Below, one piece after another: positions 47,344 through 58,803 of a DNA stretch of 64,000 nt; the stretch's first letter is position 1; every line of letters begins with the position of its first letter. Source of the stretch: Desarmillaria ectypa. Its lineage: Eukaryota > Basidiomycota > Agaricomycetes > Agaricales > Physalacriaceae. The position numbers and the translations under genes were made by a program. The notes beneath the pieces are model-generated. The model searched no databases. It was given only the letters and a program-made list of their open reading frames with translations, and had not been told where the DNA came from. The DNA lies in assembly GCA_030407005.1 (NCBI GenBank), contig JAUDYN010000003.1, forward strand, positions 1,798,001-1,862,000, in the 5' to 3' direction.

Positions 47344-48816
47344 CTAAGGAGCGCCTTGCATCTGAGCATCAGGCTGCTGCTGTCCATAATACCCTGAGAG
47401 GACGTGGGTCAGAGGGGCGCTTGAATATGTTACCACTACTTACCACTCCAGTAATTGGAATAATAATTCGGATCGCCGCCCCATTGGGCTTGTCCGCCTT
47501 GACTCGCTGCTGCCGCCGTAGGATCCGCACTTGGCTGCTGTGCACCGGTTAGACCAAGAGCGCCTGGAGCAGCACTTGCAGGCTGAGGCATTCCGGGGGA
47601 TCCAGGAACAGCGCCTCCAGGCGCGCCTGCGGTTTGATTCGGAAATCCAGTGTATCCACCAAACCCGTACTGCCCGTAAGACGCCGGCTGGGGCATACCA
47701 TACATGGGCTGTGCAAAGAAAATCAAGATCAGTCTATGTTGGAACCATGCACAACACATACCATGTTTCCGTAGGGAGCTGCAGCGCTGGTGGTAGGGCT
47801 GAGGGGCTGAGGGGCCGCGCCATCTGCCCTATCTTTGCCCCAACTACATTTGATTGACCTACCATGCACCATTTGACCCTGAAGTTGAACAATAGCCAGA
47901 GCAGCATGCTCGTGAGTATCGAGCTTGACGAAAGCGAAACCACGATCAGCTTGCATGCGAATTTCAGATAGATAGCCAATGGATTGGAACAAAGGAATGA
48001 GATCCGCTTGCGTGCAGTAAGGAACAAGATTGCCGACGTAGACAGTGGAGTTGTACGCGGGAGTTTGCTGGACTACGGACTCATAGGAGAGGGGGCCGCC
48101 TTGGAAATTCATCGGAGCGGGTGCACTACCAGTGCTGCCGGGACGAGGGGATGTAGAAGCAGCAGGAGCACCCTGCGTTTTCTGATTGGCCCAGTTGACA
48201 CGGATAGCTCGAGAACCAAGCCATTCGCCATTCATCGTCGCGATGGCCTGCTCGGCATCTGTCTTGTCTCGGAATGCCAAGAAACCATATCCACGAGACT
48301 TTCCAGAGTTCATATCCCACATGACTCGAGCATCCGACATAGTGCCAAAAGCGCTGAATGCCTTCGCAAGGACCTCATCGTTCACTTCGGGACTCAAGTC
48401 ACCGACGAAGACATGGTAGTGACCCGTGGTATCCTCCTTATTTTGTTGACCTTGGTAGGCCCAGTTGACACGGATCTCCGTGTCGAAGATCTTGCGGCCA
48501 TTTAGAGTCTGCAGGGCAGTCTCTGCGGCACGCATGTCCATGTATTCAACGAAGCCGTAGTTGAGCCCTCCATGCTGATAGTTCCTGTCTGGGATTATTT
48601 TAACATGTTGAACGGGCCCAGCGACAGCGAATATCTCTGTGAGCATGTACTCCGTCACACGAGGGCTCAGATTTCCGACGTAGAGATGAGCACGCCTCTG
48701 GAAGCCAGGGTAAAGTAAAGGGGAACGAAAAGATAGATCAGACATCTGAAACAAGCGAACAAGCAAGAAATACTCACCGGAGCCTCAGCCGGACCTCCCA
48801 TTCCCATTGGATTCAT
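47344..48816 (-). CDS. PUB1: Triple-RRM poly(U)/poly(A)-RNA-binding protein (Pub1/TIA-1 type)
   Basis: Exons 48778-48816, 47762-48697, 47444-47708 and 47344-47393 give 429 residues. RRM1 is AHLYVGNLSPRVTEYML with NYGFVEYM. RRM2 is YHVFVGDLSPEVNDEVL with RGYGFLAF. RRM3 is STVYVGNLVPYCTQADL with RGFAFVKL. The C-terminus is rich in Gln, Gly, Pro and Ala (QYGFGGYTGFPNQ) and prion-like, as in stress-granule proteins. The family binds U-rich mRNA and affects stability and splicing. The symbol follows the yeast homologue; TIA1/NAM8-type naming is the alternative. Confidence 0.88.
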
Positions 48817-48948
48817 GATTTAAGAGTATCGAAAAGAAATGAGATCTGAAGTTGGTTCAGCCAGGGGTATCAGAAAAATTACAACGATGCGCACGAAAGA
48901 CTGAAAAAACAGGCACTATATGATAGACAAGTCCGTCAGAGAGGAGAA

Positions 48949-48984
48949 ATGATAGAGACGAGAGAGATGATAGAGACGAGAGAG
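48949..48984. repeat. Two tandem 18-bp purine-rich units
   Basis: The unit ATGATAGAGACGAGAGAG occurs twice head to tail and runs on into an AG-rich tract to about 49007. It lies 130-190 bp upstream of the PUB1-like start, probably in its 5' leader, where on the mRNA it would read as a CU-rich stretch. Confidence 0.8.
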
Positions 48985-49208
48985 AGAAAAAGAGAAGAAA
49001 AGAGATATTTAGCGACACGATCAACCTGGTGCAGGTGAAGAGAGACTGGATGAGTCAGCGCCGCTCGGTCTAAGCATATGTAAACAGCGCTGAGGCGGAC
49101 CAATACGGATAGTGCCAAGTACCACCGAGAGCATTGAGATGGGCAATTCAGAAGGATATGATTAATTACACGATTGCACTATTTATCCAGCACGTTTCTT
49201 CCAATGTC

Positions 49209-50397
49209 CTACTTGTCTGCCGGAACGTTCAACAAAATGTTTCCCCCACCGCTAGGGATGTATGATACATTGGGGTTGGAGGCTAGCGAATTGGCGATAG
49301 CCTTGGATGTTTCGATTTTGCGGAATGTGACAAAAGCATCACCAGCCTTCCCAAGCGCTTGCGAGATTATAGTTGCCGCTGCGGCTTCACCTTCGGCTCG
49401 AATAACAGCCGCTTGACGCTCTTGCTCAGCCTAATAAGGTGCTTAGTCCAATATCTCTGGTGCGAATCAATCAGCTTGCCTTTTCAACGACGAATTTTGC
49501 CCTCTCAGCATCTTCACAACAACTATCAGTGAATAGAAGAGAAGATTACATCAAACGTGCCTTGCTGTGCAATTTGTTTCGCTTCTACCGCTTGCGTGAA
49601 TTCCTGGGGGAAGGTCAGAGCGATGATCATGATCAGACCTACAACACTTGTTCCCACCTTTCCGAACGTTAGATGTGTTATAGAAACATCTTCCAACAGA
49701 AGGTTGAATTCCCCCGCACGCTGCAAAAGGTCGGCCCTTATTCTAGACGATACCTGAGGATACTGAGCATCACAACAATGGCCATATAGCAGCTTAATAC
49801 ATACCACTTCTCGCTGTGTAATCAACTCCGCTGCATCAAATTGGGCAACAATGCTTTTCAGCACCTCGTTACCGATAGAAGGAAGCACCCTTTCGTCGTA
49901 GTCTAAGCCTAGACTTTGGTAGATTTTGGGAAGGTGCTCAATGTCGGGTCGCGAGAGAACTCGGAGGGTAATAGACACCATCTGCAGATCCTTCGACCCA
50001 GTTGTTGTCGATATATTCTGTGTATGACCCGTATCAGATAGAAATGGACTTTGGGGTATTTTTCACTTGCCCGAGGCTTTATTCGGCAGTCGTACAAAAT
50101 CACTCGCTGAAGCCATGGAATCATGAAATGGGTACCCTCAGGTGCAGCCTGAGATGCAATAAAGATAAAGAGACAGCATTAGGAATGATTTTTCAAACCA
50201 CACACCGTACTCTTAACGCCTGAAAACCTGTCGAACATGACTGCTCGATAGCCACCGGGAACATCGTACAAGCTTGCTCTGACCGCAACGGCTGCGACAG
50301 CGATAGGAACTAGCAATCCATGTATTAGTACCTTGGAAACACTTCAGGTAAAAGTGCACTTGCCAATGACTCTCGAAGCATTCTGAGCGAACGCCAT
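49209..50397 (-). CDS. PHB1: Prohibitin 1
   Basis: Inner-membrane ring subunit that with Phb2 scaffolds m-AAA protease and respiratory complexes. Eight exons (50364-50397, 50206-50309, 50071-50148, 49805-50017, 49658-49753, 49561-49603, 49480-49511, 49209-49430) give 273 residues, the family length. The N-terminal hydrophobic anchor is [10 protein letters not shown]. The SPFH domain contains [29 protein letters not shown] and [11 protein letters not shown]. The coiled coil has [21 protein letters not shown]. Four of its seven introns (50310-50363, 50018-50070, 49512-49560, 49431-49479) begin with GC, and no alternative GT donor keeps the frame. Confidence 0.94.
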
Positions 50398-50522
50398 GAG
50401 TGTAAAGCTGTGTAAAGCTGAAGGTGTCAAACACGTATCAACGACGCGTATTTTTTTACGGCTTAGTCACTGCCATTTAGTCAGGGTTCACTGTCACTAA
50501 CAGTGCGACTACGTCTAAGCAT

Positions 50523-53035
50523 CTAATCTAATGTAACATCTCCTTTAGTATCACCTTCCATTCTTGCAGAGTGACTACCAAACTGCATGGCCCGTTTCTT
50601 TCGTCCGCTTGCCTCAGTTAATCCCATTTTTCGAGCAGCTAATCTCAACAGCATTTTATCTCCAAGGCCCACTTCTAAACGGGGGTCCATTTTGTGTTGA
50701 ACTGGCAAGTTGGCCAAAAATGAGACCACACCAAGTGACAGAAAAGGATGTCTTGTTTCCTTCCCATGAGATGAGCTGGAGATATTATTACCATCAAGTT
50801 TTACAGAGTGAGACAGCAGAGATAACTTGCCAGATGCGATCGTCACGACCTAGATTTCGAACGGGAATGCGCTGAATTTCTAGCTGAAGCTAAATGAATG
50901 ATGAATGATGAATACGACAGTTCTTTGGATAAAGATATCGTCTTACCTCACTGATTACTGCCTGCCAACTGCCTGAGTTGAATGCCGATCGATGCCTTCC
51001 ATAACCGCCAAGTAGCTCATCGGATCCAAGTCCATTCAATAACACGCGAGCTGGGCTAGTATATGCAACATATTCTGCACCTGGATAAGCGCGTACGTGT
51101 CCCACTCCCCGAGAGGCAAAGTACAAGGCAAGAGCTAGACTCTGTTTGTAATTTTATCATCCGAGAGTTTTCAGTCGGTACAACACTGACCAAATCCATG
51201 ACTGTACGGCTAGGTAGCATCAGCGCTTCGACTGTGGAGCGTGCCCCTTGTGATTCCTATTTTCCGTGCTCAATAGGAATGAGTCAATCTGATTGGGGAA
51301 AGAAGACCAACATGATATGGGACGTTGACCTCTACCTGTAAACTCGTTAACATAAAGACCGTCCAAGCGTTGCAAGGGGCATACGAAATTCCAAGTACGT
51401 CCGGGACACAACCGCCTGAGTTCTTCCACTTCTTGAAGTCCCGTCTTTCTATCAGGAACCATATATGACACCCTGACAGAGTCGCCTTCAGATGATTTTT
51501 TATCCTTCTTCTTATGCCGCCTTGATATACCCCCAACGTTGCCTTCCATTTCCATTCGGATCTTTCTAGGGTTCTCAAAAGCAACATTGAGGAGGTCGAT
51601 AGATTCTTCTAGAGGTATATGCCTTGAAATTGCATGAGACCTTAATTTTGAACATTGGTTGCAGAAACGAACTTATGGGCAAGATACGCAATGACTGTTG
51701 AATCTATTCCGCCGCTAAAGAGGACAGCAACTCTGGACTGTGTTGGCGTAGAACTGTACAAGGAAATAATTGCATTCAGCCGTGACATATTACCCGAGGG
51801 AAAAACAGACCTGTGAGGTATGTTGCGAACGCGGAGAAAAACACTACGATCTAGGTGTGAGATCAATGCATCTACGGAAGCGAGGAGATAATCAGGTATT
51901 TCATCAAGCGAAACTAAACGGGGCCAGGTATCTGATGGAACCGAGGGATTCACTCTAGGAGGCTGAGCCTGTCAAAACATGAAGTGTTACCACCGCTCCC
52001 TCGATAAACTGGTGCTTACAAATCTGGAGACAGTGGGCTGAGAGGGCCATCGAGGTAAGGTTTTAAGGTGATCTTCGAACGTCATCTGCTATGGAAATAA
52101 GCATTCACATGGGTAATGGATTAGTGATGACATTGCCTACGTCTTCCAGCTGAGCGAGATTCTCTAAGTTGAGATAATAGATGTGGTCTGTAGACAGCTC
52201 CTCGAAAGAACATCCTGCGTCGGCACCAGATGTCACAGATGTCAACATGAGATATGGATGTGATGGGGATGGCTTATGGATCAATAGAGACCGGCGACCC
52301 AGAGGATCGCGTCCAAATATGAGGCTTCCAGACTCTTCCTAAACGTAGCACTGATTAAGGATGGATCAATTGCATTGACTGGGAGCATCATGACTTACAT
52401 GGTGAAAAACAAAAGCATAGCTGTGTTGATACTTAATCGCCCATCACATAACGAACGCGGGAAATCACATACGGGCCTTCTATTGACGAGAAAAGGTCTC
52501 TTATTTGTACTGGTGTTTTGAGACCCTTACTACTTTCAAATAACTTGACGCCGTCGTTTTCAGCGGGAGCCATCTGCAACTGAATATTTAGTTCTCGGGC
52601 AGCATTATCAGAACATCCTGTTACTAACGTCCAGTCCTTCAAAGATCTACCCGTTTATCAGCAAGCAGAAGGATAGAACAGACAACGCGAGACGAACCTC
52701 TCCATTCCAGCACAAAATATCACCGTTTCTGATGTGAGGTTGCACGACAGGGTGGGAACCCCGTAGACACAATTCAGATGCAAAAAACTCAAGATGGAGC
52801 ATGCTAGCATCTGAAGTTCGGTCCTTGAAGCTCACTTTGTGGCTTCGTTGGGCGTCAGGCCCTGAGCCATGACCAGTGAAAACTTTGTGCTCAGTGATTA
52901 TGCAGGCCGTCACATACCACGCGCAGCATTTGCATGCCTTAAACCAATGCATAGCTTCTCAAGATATGAGTCGGTGGCATCAATGGATTGAGGGTTGACT
53001 TGTAACCGTCGAACACAAACGAATATGCCACACAT
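50523..53035 (-). CDS. Asparagine-synthetase-domain protein (ASNSD1 type)
   Basis: Class II amidotransferase fold. The start at 53035 gives MCGIFVCV, so Cys2 is the N-terminal nucleophile after Met removal. The first exons are 52918-53035, 52698-52861, 52629-52646 (18 nt), 52473-52579, 52399-52420, then down from 52338. Glutaminase features: LRHANAARG, GDILCWNGEIFEGLD, SSIEGPYAF and FGRDPLGRRSLL. The ATP-pyrophosphatase loop is VLFSGGIDSTVIAYLAHK. The C-terminal half has VLLNGLGSDELLGGYGRHR and ETRHPFLSLGVVSFL. The substrate of this ASNSD1 branch is unknown, and it differs from true asparagine synthetase. Some middle junctions (51200-51400) are uncertain. Confidence 0.85.
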
Positions 53036-53221
53036 CAAGTGAGTCGATAGATGGACAATTTGATCAGAGGACTCGGAGCCGGGCCGATCGCCCAATAATA
53101 CGGAAACAAGATAAGTACATTTTCTCTATATATTTTCTTTTCAATAGTGTACATGACTTCCTGGGACAATATCCTCCAGGCATACGCAGCTCTAACAGGA
53201 AGAAGTCAACAACCTATGACC

Positions 53222-55209
53222 TTATGTGTTGTAGGTCGACGCGGAAACGTTACCACCACGACCAGTCCAGTTGACGTCTTAGGAGAGAAGTCAGTTGTCA
53301 ATGGGGCCCATGTGAGCTGGGAAAGCTTACGAATATCCTCGCCCGATTTGAACTTATCGTTTTCCTTGCCAGGAAGAACGTGGAATGTGTGAGCTCCAAA
53401 GTAATCACGCTAAACGCTGTCTAAGCAATTGCTTAACAGGAAGGGTAGACCGTACCTGTGCTTGCAACAAGTTCGCAGGAACGATCTCACTCCTGTAACC
53501 ATCGAAGAAAGCCAATGCAGTGCTGAAAGCGGGAGTGGGGATACCCCAAAGCACGGCTTGAGCAATTACACGTCTCCAGCCTGGCTGAGCCTTGTGAACA
53601 GCTAAGACATAATGAGCACATACGAGGGCGTTGGGCGTTGGCATAGTACCTTTGTTAAAGAAGTCATCAAAGAGAAGGGACTCCAGCTTGGGGTTCTTGT
53701 TGTACGCGGAGGTGATATCCTTCAAGAATACACTCTAACAAGGCAGCGATCCTTAACGACGCACAGTGGAGTAGAGCCGAAAACGTACCTTGATGATACA
53801 GCCACCACGCCACATACTGGCTATACCGGCGTAGTTTAAATTCCAATTCAGCTGGAATAGCAAAAAGAATTAGTTGCGTACGGGGAAAAACAGGAAGGAA
53901 CTCACTTCCTTCGCAGTCTCTCGCATGAGCATGAATCCTTGAGTGTAAGAAATAATCTTGGAAGCATACAGGGCTTGTTCAAGATCATCGATGAACAATT
54001 GCTTGTCTCCACGGAAGGGCTCCCTTTGAGGTCCAGCAATAATCTTGCTTGCGCGCACACGCTCATCTTTAATAGCGGAGAGGCAACGAGCGAATACGGC
54101 TTCACCAATAAGAGTGACTAAATTCAGACGTTTGTCAACGGTACCGACAGATAAACAAAAGGGCACGTACCGGCCATACCAGCATCCAAGGCAGCAATCG
54201 CAGTCCATTTTCCGGTACCTTTCTGACCGGCCTTGTCCAAGATTTTGGTGACCACCGGTTCACCGTCATCATCCTTGAATTTGAGAATGTTCGCAGTAAT
54301 ATCAATGAGGAAAGAATCAAGGACACCCTTGTTCCATTTCACAAAGATATCGGCAATTTCGTCTTCGGAAAGACCTAAACCTCGTTTGAGGATGTCATAA
54401 GCTTCGGCGATCAGCTGCATGTCTCCGTACTCAATGCCTAATATAATGTGAGTACACCGTCATCCATGATGACATGAATTCACTTACCATTATGAACCAT
54501 CTTTACATAGTGACCCGAACCGGTCTCACCGACCCAGTCGCAGCAAGGCTCGCCGTACGCCTGGGCTGCAGTTTTCTGGAATATCTCCTTGATGGCAGGC
54601 CAAGCAGCAGGCGAACCGCCAGGCATGAGAGACGGGCCATATCTGGCACCTTCCTCACCACCCGAAACGCCAGAGCCGACGAACAGGAACCCTTTGGCTT
54701 CCAGCTCCTTCGTGCGACGGATAGAATCAGGGTAGTGGGAATTTCCGCCATCGATGATGATGTCACCGGGCTCAAGATAGGGAATGAGCTGTTGAATAAA
54801 CGAGTCAACCGCTGCCCCAGCTTTGACCAACAGAATAATTTTGCGGGGCGTCTTCAGCTTTGCGCAAAGTTCCTCGATGGAATGAGCGCCTTGAATGTTA
54901 GTACCTGCGAAGATGTGAGCAGATATGTAGAGATAACAGAATCACGACGTGGTACCTTTCGCTTCATTGGCCAAGAAATGATCCACTTTCTCGACGGTAC
55001 GATTATAGGCTACAACGGTGAAGCCTTTGTCGTTCATGTTCAGTATCAAGTTCTGGCCCTGTAAAAATGCGTTAGTGAAATTGGCTATCTACGCGATGAT
55101 TAGTAATCTGACCATAACGGCCAAACCGATGAGTCCAATGTCTCCTCTGATGCATAAAATTAATGTATGAAGTAGAATATTCGAGGTAAAAGAGGACATA
55201 CGTAGCCAT
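53222..55209 (-). CDS. GND1: 6-phosphogluconate dehydrogenase, decarboxylating
   Basis: Third oxidative step of the pentose phosphate pathway, making ribulose 5-phosphate, CO2 and NADPH in the cytosol. Eleven exons (55202-55209, 55113-55146, 54956-55058, 54488-54904, 54171-54437, 53906-54117, 53789-53851, 53650-53734, 53456-53601, 53331-53409, 53222-53277) give 489 residues. The NADP fold is [15 protein letters not shown]. Also present are [33 protein letters not shown], the family signature [14 protein letters not shown] and the C-terminus [18 protein letters not shown]. The first exon holds only eight bases (ATGGCTAC). It is divergent from the Osh gene. Confidence 0.96.
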
Positions 55210-55694
55210 ATCTGATGTGTAAAGGACGAGTGATGGTGGTGGAAAGAAGGTGCTGGCACCCTTGTCGAATCGATCACAATGACACCGGTCTTAACCGGAC
55301 CGTGACTCCGCTTATTCATCCCTTCATCGATACCGTGACTAAATAATTCCACAAATTCTTTAAATTTTAGAATTTCGGCTTCGGTAAGATTCGCTGCGCT
55401 TGGCCATGCACTCCTCCAAATGCTCACTCAGGCCAGTTCTAATAGGGATCTCTGTCGTCCTTGAATCAGGTTTACTAGAGCACTCAGCGCTTACTCAATA
55501 CTCGGGGTTAGGGACCTACCAACACTTTGGGGTTTATAATTTGCAGCATCTGGTAGCGGCAGTGCCTCGGGATAATCTGGGATAGTGGGCACAGCCTAGT
55601 ATATGCTGCTACAGCGTTCATTTCATTTGGAGAAGTGCCAGTGCGCTGCGTTTTGTCTCCTATTTTGCCACCCTTTCCTCTCGCCCCTTCCGAT
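55210..55694. other. Intergenic between divergent GND1 and OSH
   Basis: 485 bp serving as 5' flank for both genes. A minus-strand open stretch runs upstream from GND1, but it has no family resemblance and is read as leader sequence. Confidence 0.45.
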
Positions 55695-58322
55695 ATGGCA
55701 TCCCACAGTGCTGCTGCACGGGCTTCTCTGTCCTTAAGCATGTCCTATACCGGAATCAACCACAGCATTTCCAGTCGTGTTATCGTTTATGAAGGATGGG
55801 TCTTGAAGAAACGGCGTAAAAGGATGCAAGGTCACTTTTTCATGGTCAAAACTCGAGGTATCACTCACTCTGACACAGGGTTTGCTCGCCGCTACTTCAC
55901 TCTATATCAATCTGGTCTTCTTTCTTATTCCTTCGAGCCCGGTCAACCTACTCGAGACCAGATTTCATTGCATCACGCAGCTATTTCCACAGCCCCAGGA
56001 CGAAAAGACATCCATTTGGACTCAAATACTGCCACATTCCACATCAAGTGTCTAAACACGGACGATTTCAATCAATGGATGACTGAGTTTAGGTCAAACC
56101 TCTTGACCAGCGCTCGCAGCATTGTTCTAAATTGCTCTTCTCAGGAAATTCGTCGTCGCAGGTGCAGAAATTCGTAAATCAAGTAGCATAAGATTGGCAT
56201 CGCGTCAACAAGGCAACTTCAAATTGAGCAGATCAGGCGCCATTGCCGACGACATGAGTACGGTAAGTTACAACAAATGTGTCTTGCACGTTCTAACTCC
56301 TTCTTGTTAAGACTATACGTCAGCTTGAAGATGCTTTGGATTCTCTCAAGGCCGACGTCAACCCGAAAAAACACCATAAACATAAGAACGAGAGGGAGAA
56401 GAAAGACTCCGCTTCCATGTTCGGATTGTTCAAAAAAGGTGATTTTACCGCCAGCAGCCTCAACACGACAACTAAATAATGTATTAGCACCGCATGTTCC
56501 CTCAGACGTTGGCTCCGATAGCATCCGTTCAGAATGTAGTACACACCTAGACACTTCGTTGAGCTCTTTCCAGCGCGTCCGTCTAGCTTTTGACACGTTG
56601 AAAAGTCAACATACTGCCTTACTTAGGTCTCTTCAAACGCCTACTCAGGCCGAGGCCGTCGCTTCTGCTCATGTATCACCCCCTCCAATTACTGAAGAGG
56701 AGGAACATACGGTTGCCCCCCACAGTCCTAACATCTCATTCAAGCCTTCGAAGCGCGCGTCGATCGCTACCACTATTACTGATAGCCTCAATGAGTGGTT
56801 TGACGCCTCAGACGGCTTCAACGAGGGCGCCCAAGAATTTGTATTGGATGTCCACGCTTTCCCGGATGGTACTGAACAACCCAGTCGAATGCTCAGTAAC
56901 GATAGCCGGAGCAGCCTAGATCATGGAGAAGACTCAAGTGTCGACACTGACATAGCACAAGAACCAGGTTCTACCAGGTTACCCAGTGAAGAAGTTATTC
57001 GACCCGATGCATCTGCTTATGCTCTCCAGATTGTTCGGCGCACCCGCTTGCCGACTCCTCCCGTTGGTGATGAAGGCAGTCTCTTCTCCATGCTCAAGAA
57101 AAATGTTGGCAAGGTAAGGGTGTCTCAACGGTCCGTCTGTTGTTCCGAAAACCCATTTCTTCCAGGATCTCTCAACAATAGCTTTTCCTGTAACCTTTAA
57201 TGAACCGTTAACGCTGCTCCAAAGAGTCGCTGAAGAAGTGGAATATTATGATCTTCTCAATCAAGCCGCTGATACAGCGGATCCAGTGGATCGGATGCGT
57301 TATGTTGCAGCATTTGCGGTTGCCAGTTATGCGCATACTAGGCATCGTTCAGGCAGGAAAGGATTGTGAGCGTCCCATTCTCTTATAGGTTTCCTGCTAA
57401 TCGGGAATAGTAATCCAATGCTCGCTGAAACGTATGAAGATGTGCGGATGAAATTTATCGCAGAAAAAGTCTGCCATAATCCATTAGAGATGGCGTATCA
57501 TGCCGAGGGGAAGAACTGGGAATTATATGCCACATCTTCCGGCAAGACCAAATTCTGGGGTGTGTACATGCTTCTAGTCGAGGAAAGCCTGCATCCTCAT
57601 ATTTTTCGATGTAGGTAAAAGTCTGGAGATTATCCCGCTGGGTACAACACATGTCAAGATTGGAGAGGATCACTTTCACTGGTATGTGTATCTGATTTTT
57701 AGGATGAGTTTCTGACAATACGTCCAGGAAGAAACCTTCCTCATTCATGAGAAATCTCATGGTCGGAACAAAATACCTGGAACATTGCGGCAAACTCACC
57801 ATCGAAAATATGCACGACTCAAGTCGCTGTGTTCTTGATTTTAAGCAGAGCGGGTATTGGGCAGTGTCCAACGTTGTCTCTGGTGCCCTATATTCCCCGT
57901 CGGGTAGCCTTGTGTCGCAGCTCGAAGGTAAATGGGACGAACAGCTTGCTGAGACAGTGGACTCCTCCCACTTGCGTATACTGTGGAGGGCGACGCCATG
58001 GCCCATAGACACCCATCAGTATTATGGGTTTACGTCCTACGGAATCACGTTAAACGAAATCACGGACGACATTGTTAATTGTTTGCCCCCAACTGATTCT
58101 CGTTACCGACGTGACGTCCGAGCGCTTGAAGAAGGTGATTTGGATCTAGCCGAGCAGGAGAAGGTGCATGTTGAGGAGTTGCAACGGGACAGGAGGCGTA
58201 GAGGAGAGGAACGGCAACCACGGTGGTTCAAGCAAGTCGGAGATGAATGGATCTATATTGGGGGTTATTGGGAAGCTAGAGCGAAGGGCTGGAAGGACAC
58301 ACGGGTTCAACCTCTCTGGTGA
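55695..58322 (+). CDS. Oxysterol-binding protein with PH domain (Osh3/ORP type)
   Basis: Nine exons (55695-55830, 55879-56092, 56145-56262, 56312-56438, 56488-57113, 57166-57365, 57411-57559, 57615-57681, 57728-58322). The PH domain is VIVYEGWVLKKRRKRMQGFARRYFTLY (pieces) with FHIKCLNTDDFNQWMTEFRKF. A long Ser-rich linker has a helical ADALDSLK-like part. The ORD starts PVTFNEPLTLLQRVAEEVEY and continues KFWGKSLEIIPLGT, FMRNLMVGTKYLEHCGKL and WATPW-like (WRATPW) to the Trp-rich end WIYIGGYWEARAKGW. Family members exchange sterol or PI4P at membrane contacts. The ORP signature EQVSHHPP is changed to EKVCHNPL here. ATG 55695 is used; an in-frame Met 16 codons later is possible. Confidence 0.9.
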
Positions 58323-58803
58323 TGTGTTACGTATTCGCTTGGTACGACTGCATCAACGATACCCATGGATGTACGATACTTCTAATACTAATCATCTGGC
58401 ATAGAGTACGTTACAATTTGCTGAATAACAGCAACATAGCGATTGTCCGGAACAAATTACAAACACGCGTGACCCCATCTCGAATCCCTCTGATGTTCTG
58501 TTTCCCAAGACCAAAGCAAAACTCCCGTTTCGGGCATTTCAAGAGATCTTCATGTGGTCTGTACCATCAACAAATGTACCTTGCCTCAATGTTCAATTTA
58601 AGGGCATTTCACACACATACATGCTATATCGCCTGACCATTCCCTATAAAGCGTATGGCGGTTTGGCAGTAGACCCATGGTTTCATCGTTCTTCTGAGGT
58701 TTCTCGGTCCCAATTATGGCTGTCCGAGTCCGAGCTCGGTTATACGACCACTTAAAAACCAGCTATTCAAAGGACAGACGTCCAAAAAAGCTGCTTGTTA
58801 GAC
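58323..58803. other. Intergenic, 3' of OSH and promoter of beta-glucosidase
   Basis: 481 bp between tandem genes. A TATA-like element (ccctataaagc) lies at about 58643-58653, some 155 bp before the beta-glucosidase start. No gene was seen. Confidence 0.45.

Noticed and set aside
53147..53392. Plus-strand open frame of 81 codons
   Set aside because: It is antisense to the last two exons of 6-phosphogluconate dehydrogenase and has no family resemblance.
55210..55427. Minus-strand open frame upstream of 6PGD (GIDEGMNKRSHGP)
   Set aside because: It runs into the 6PGD second exon frame only by reading through intron 1. The normal N-terminus is obtained from the 8-nt first exon.
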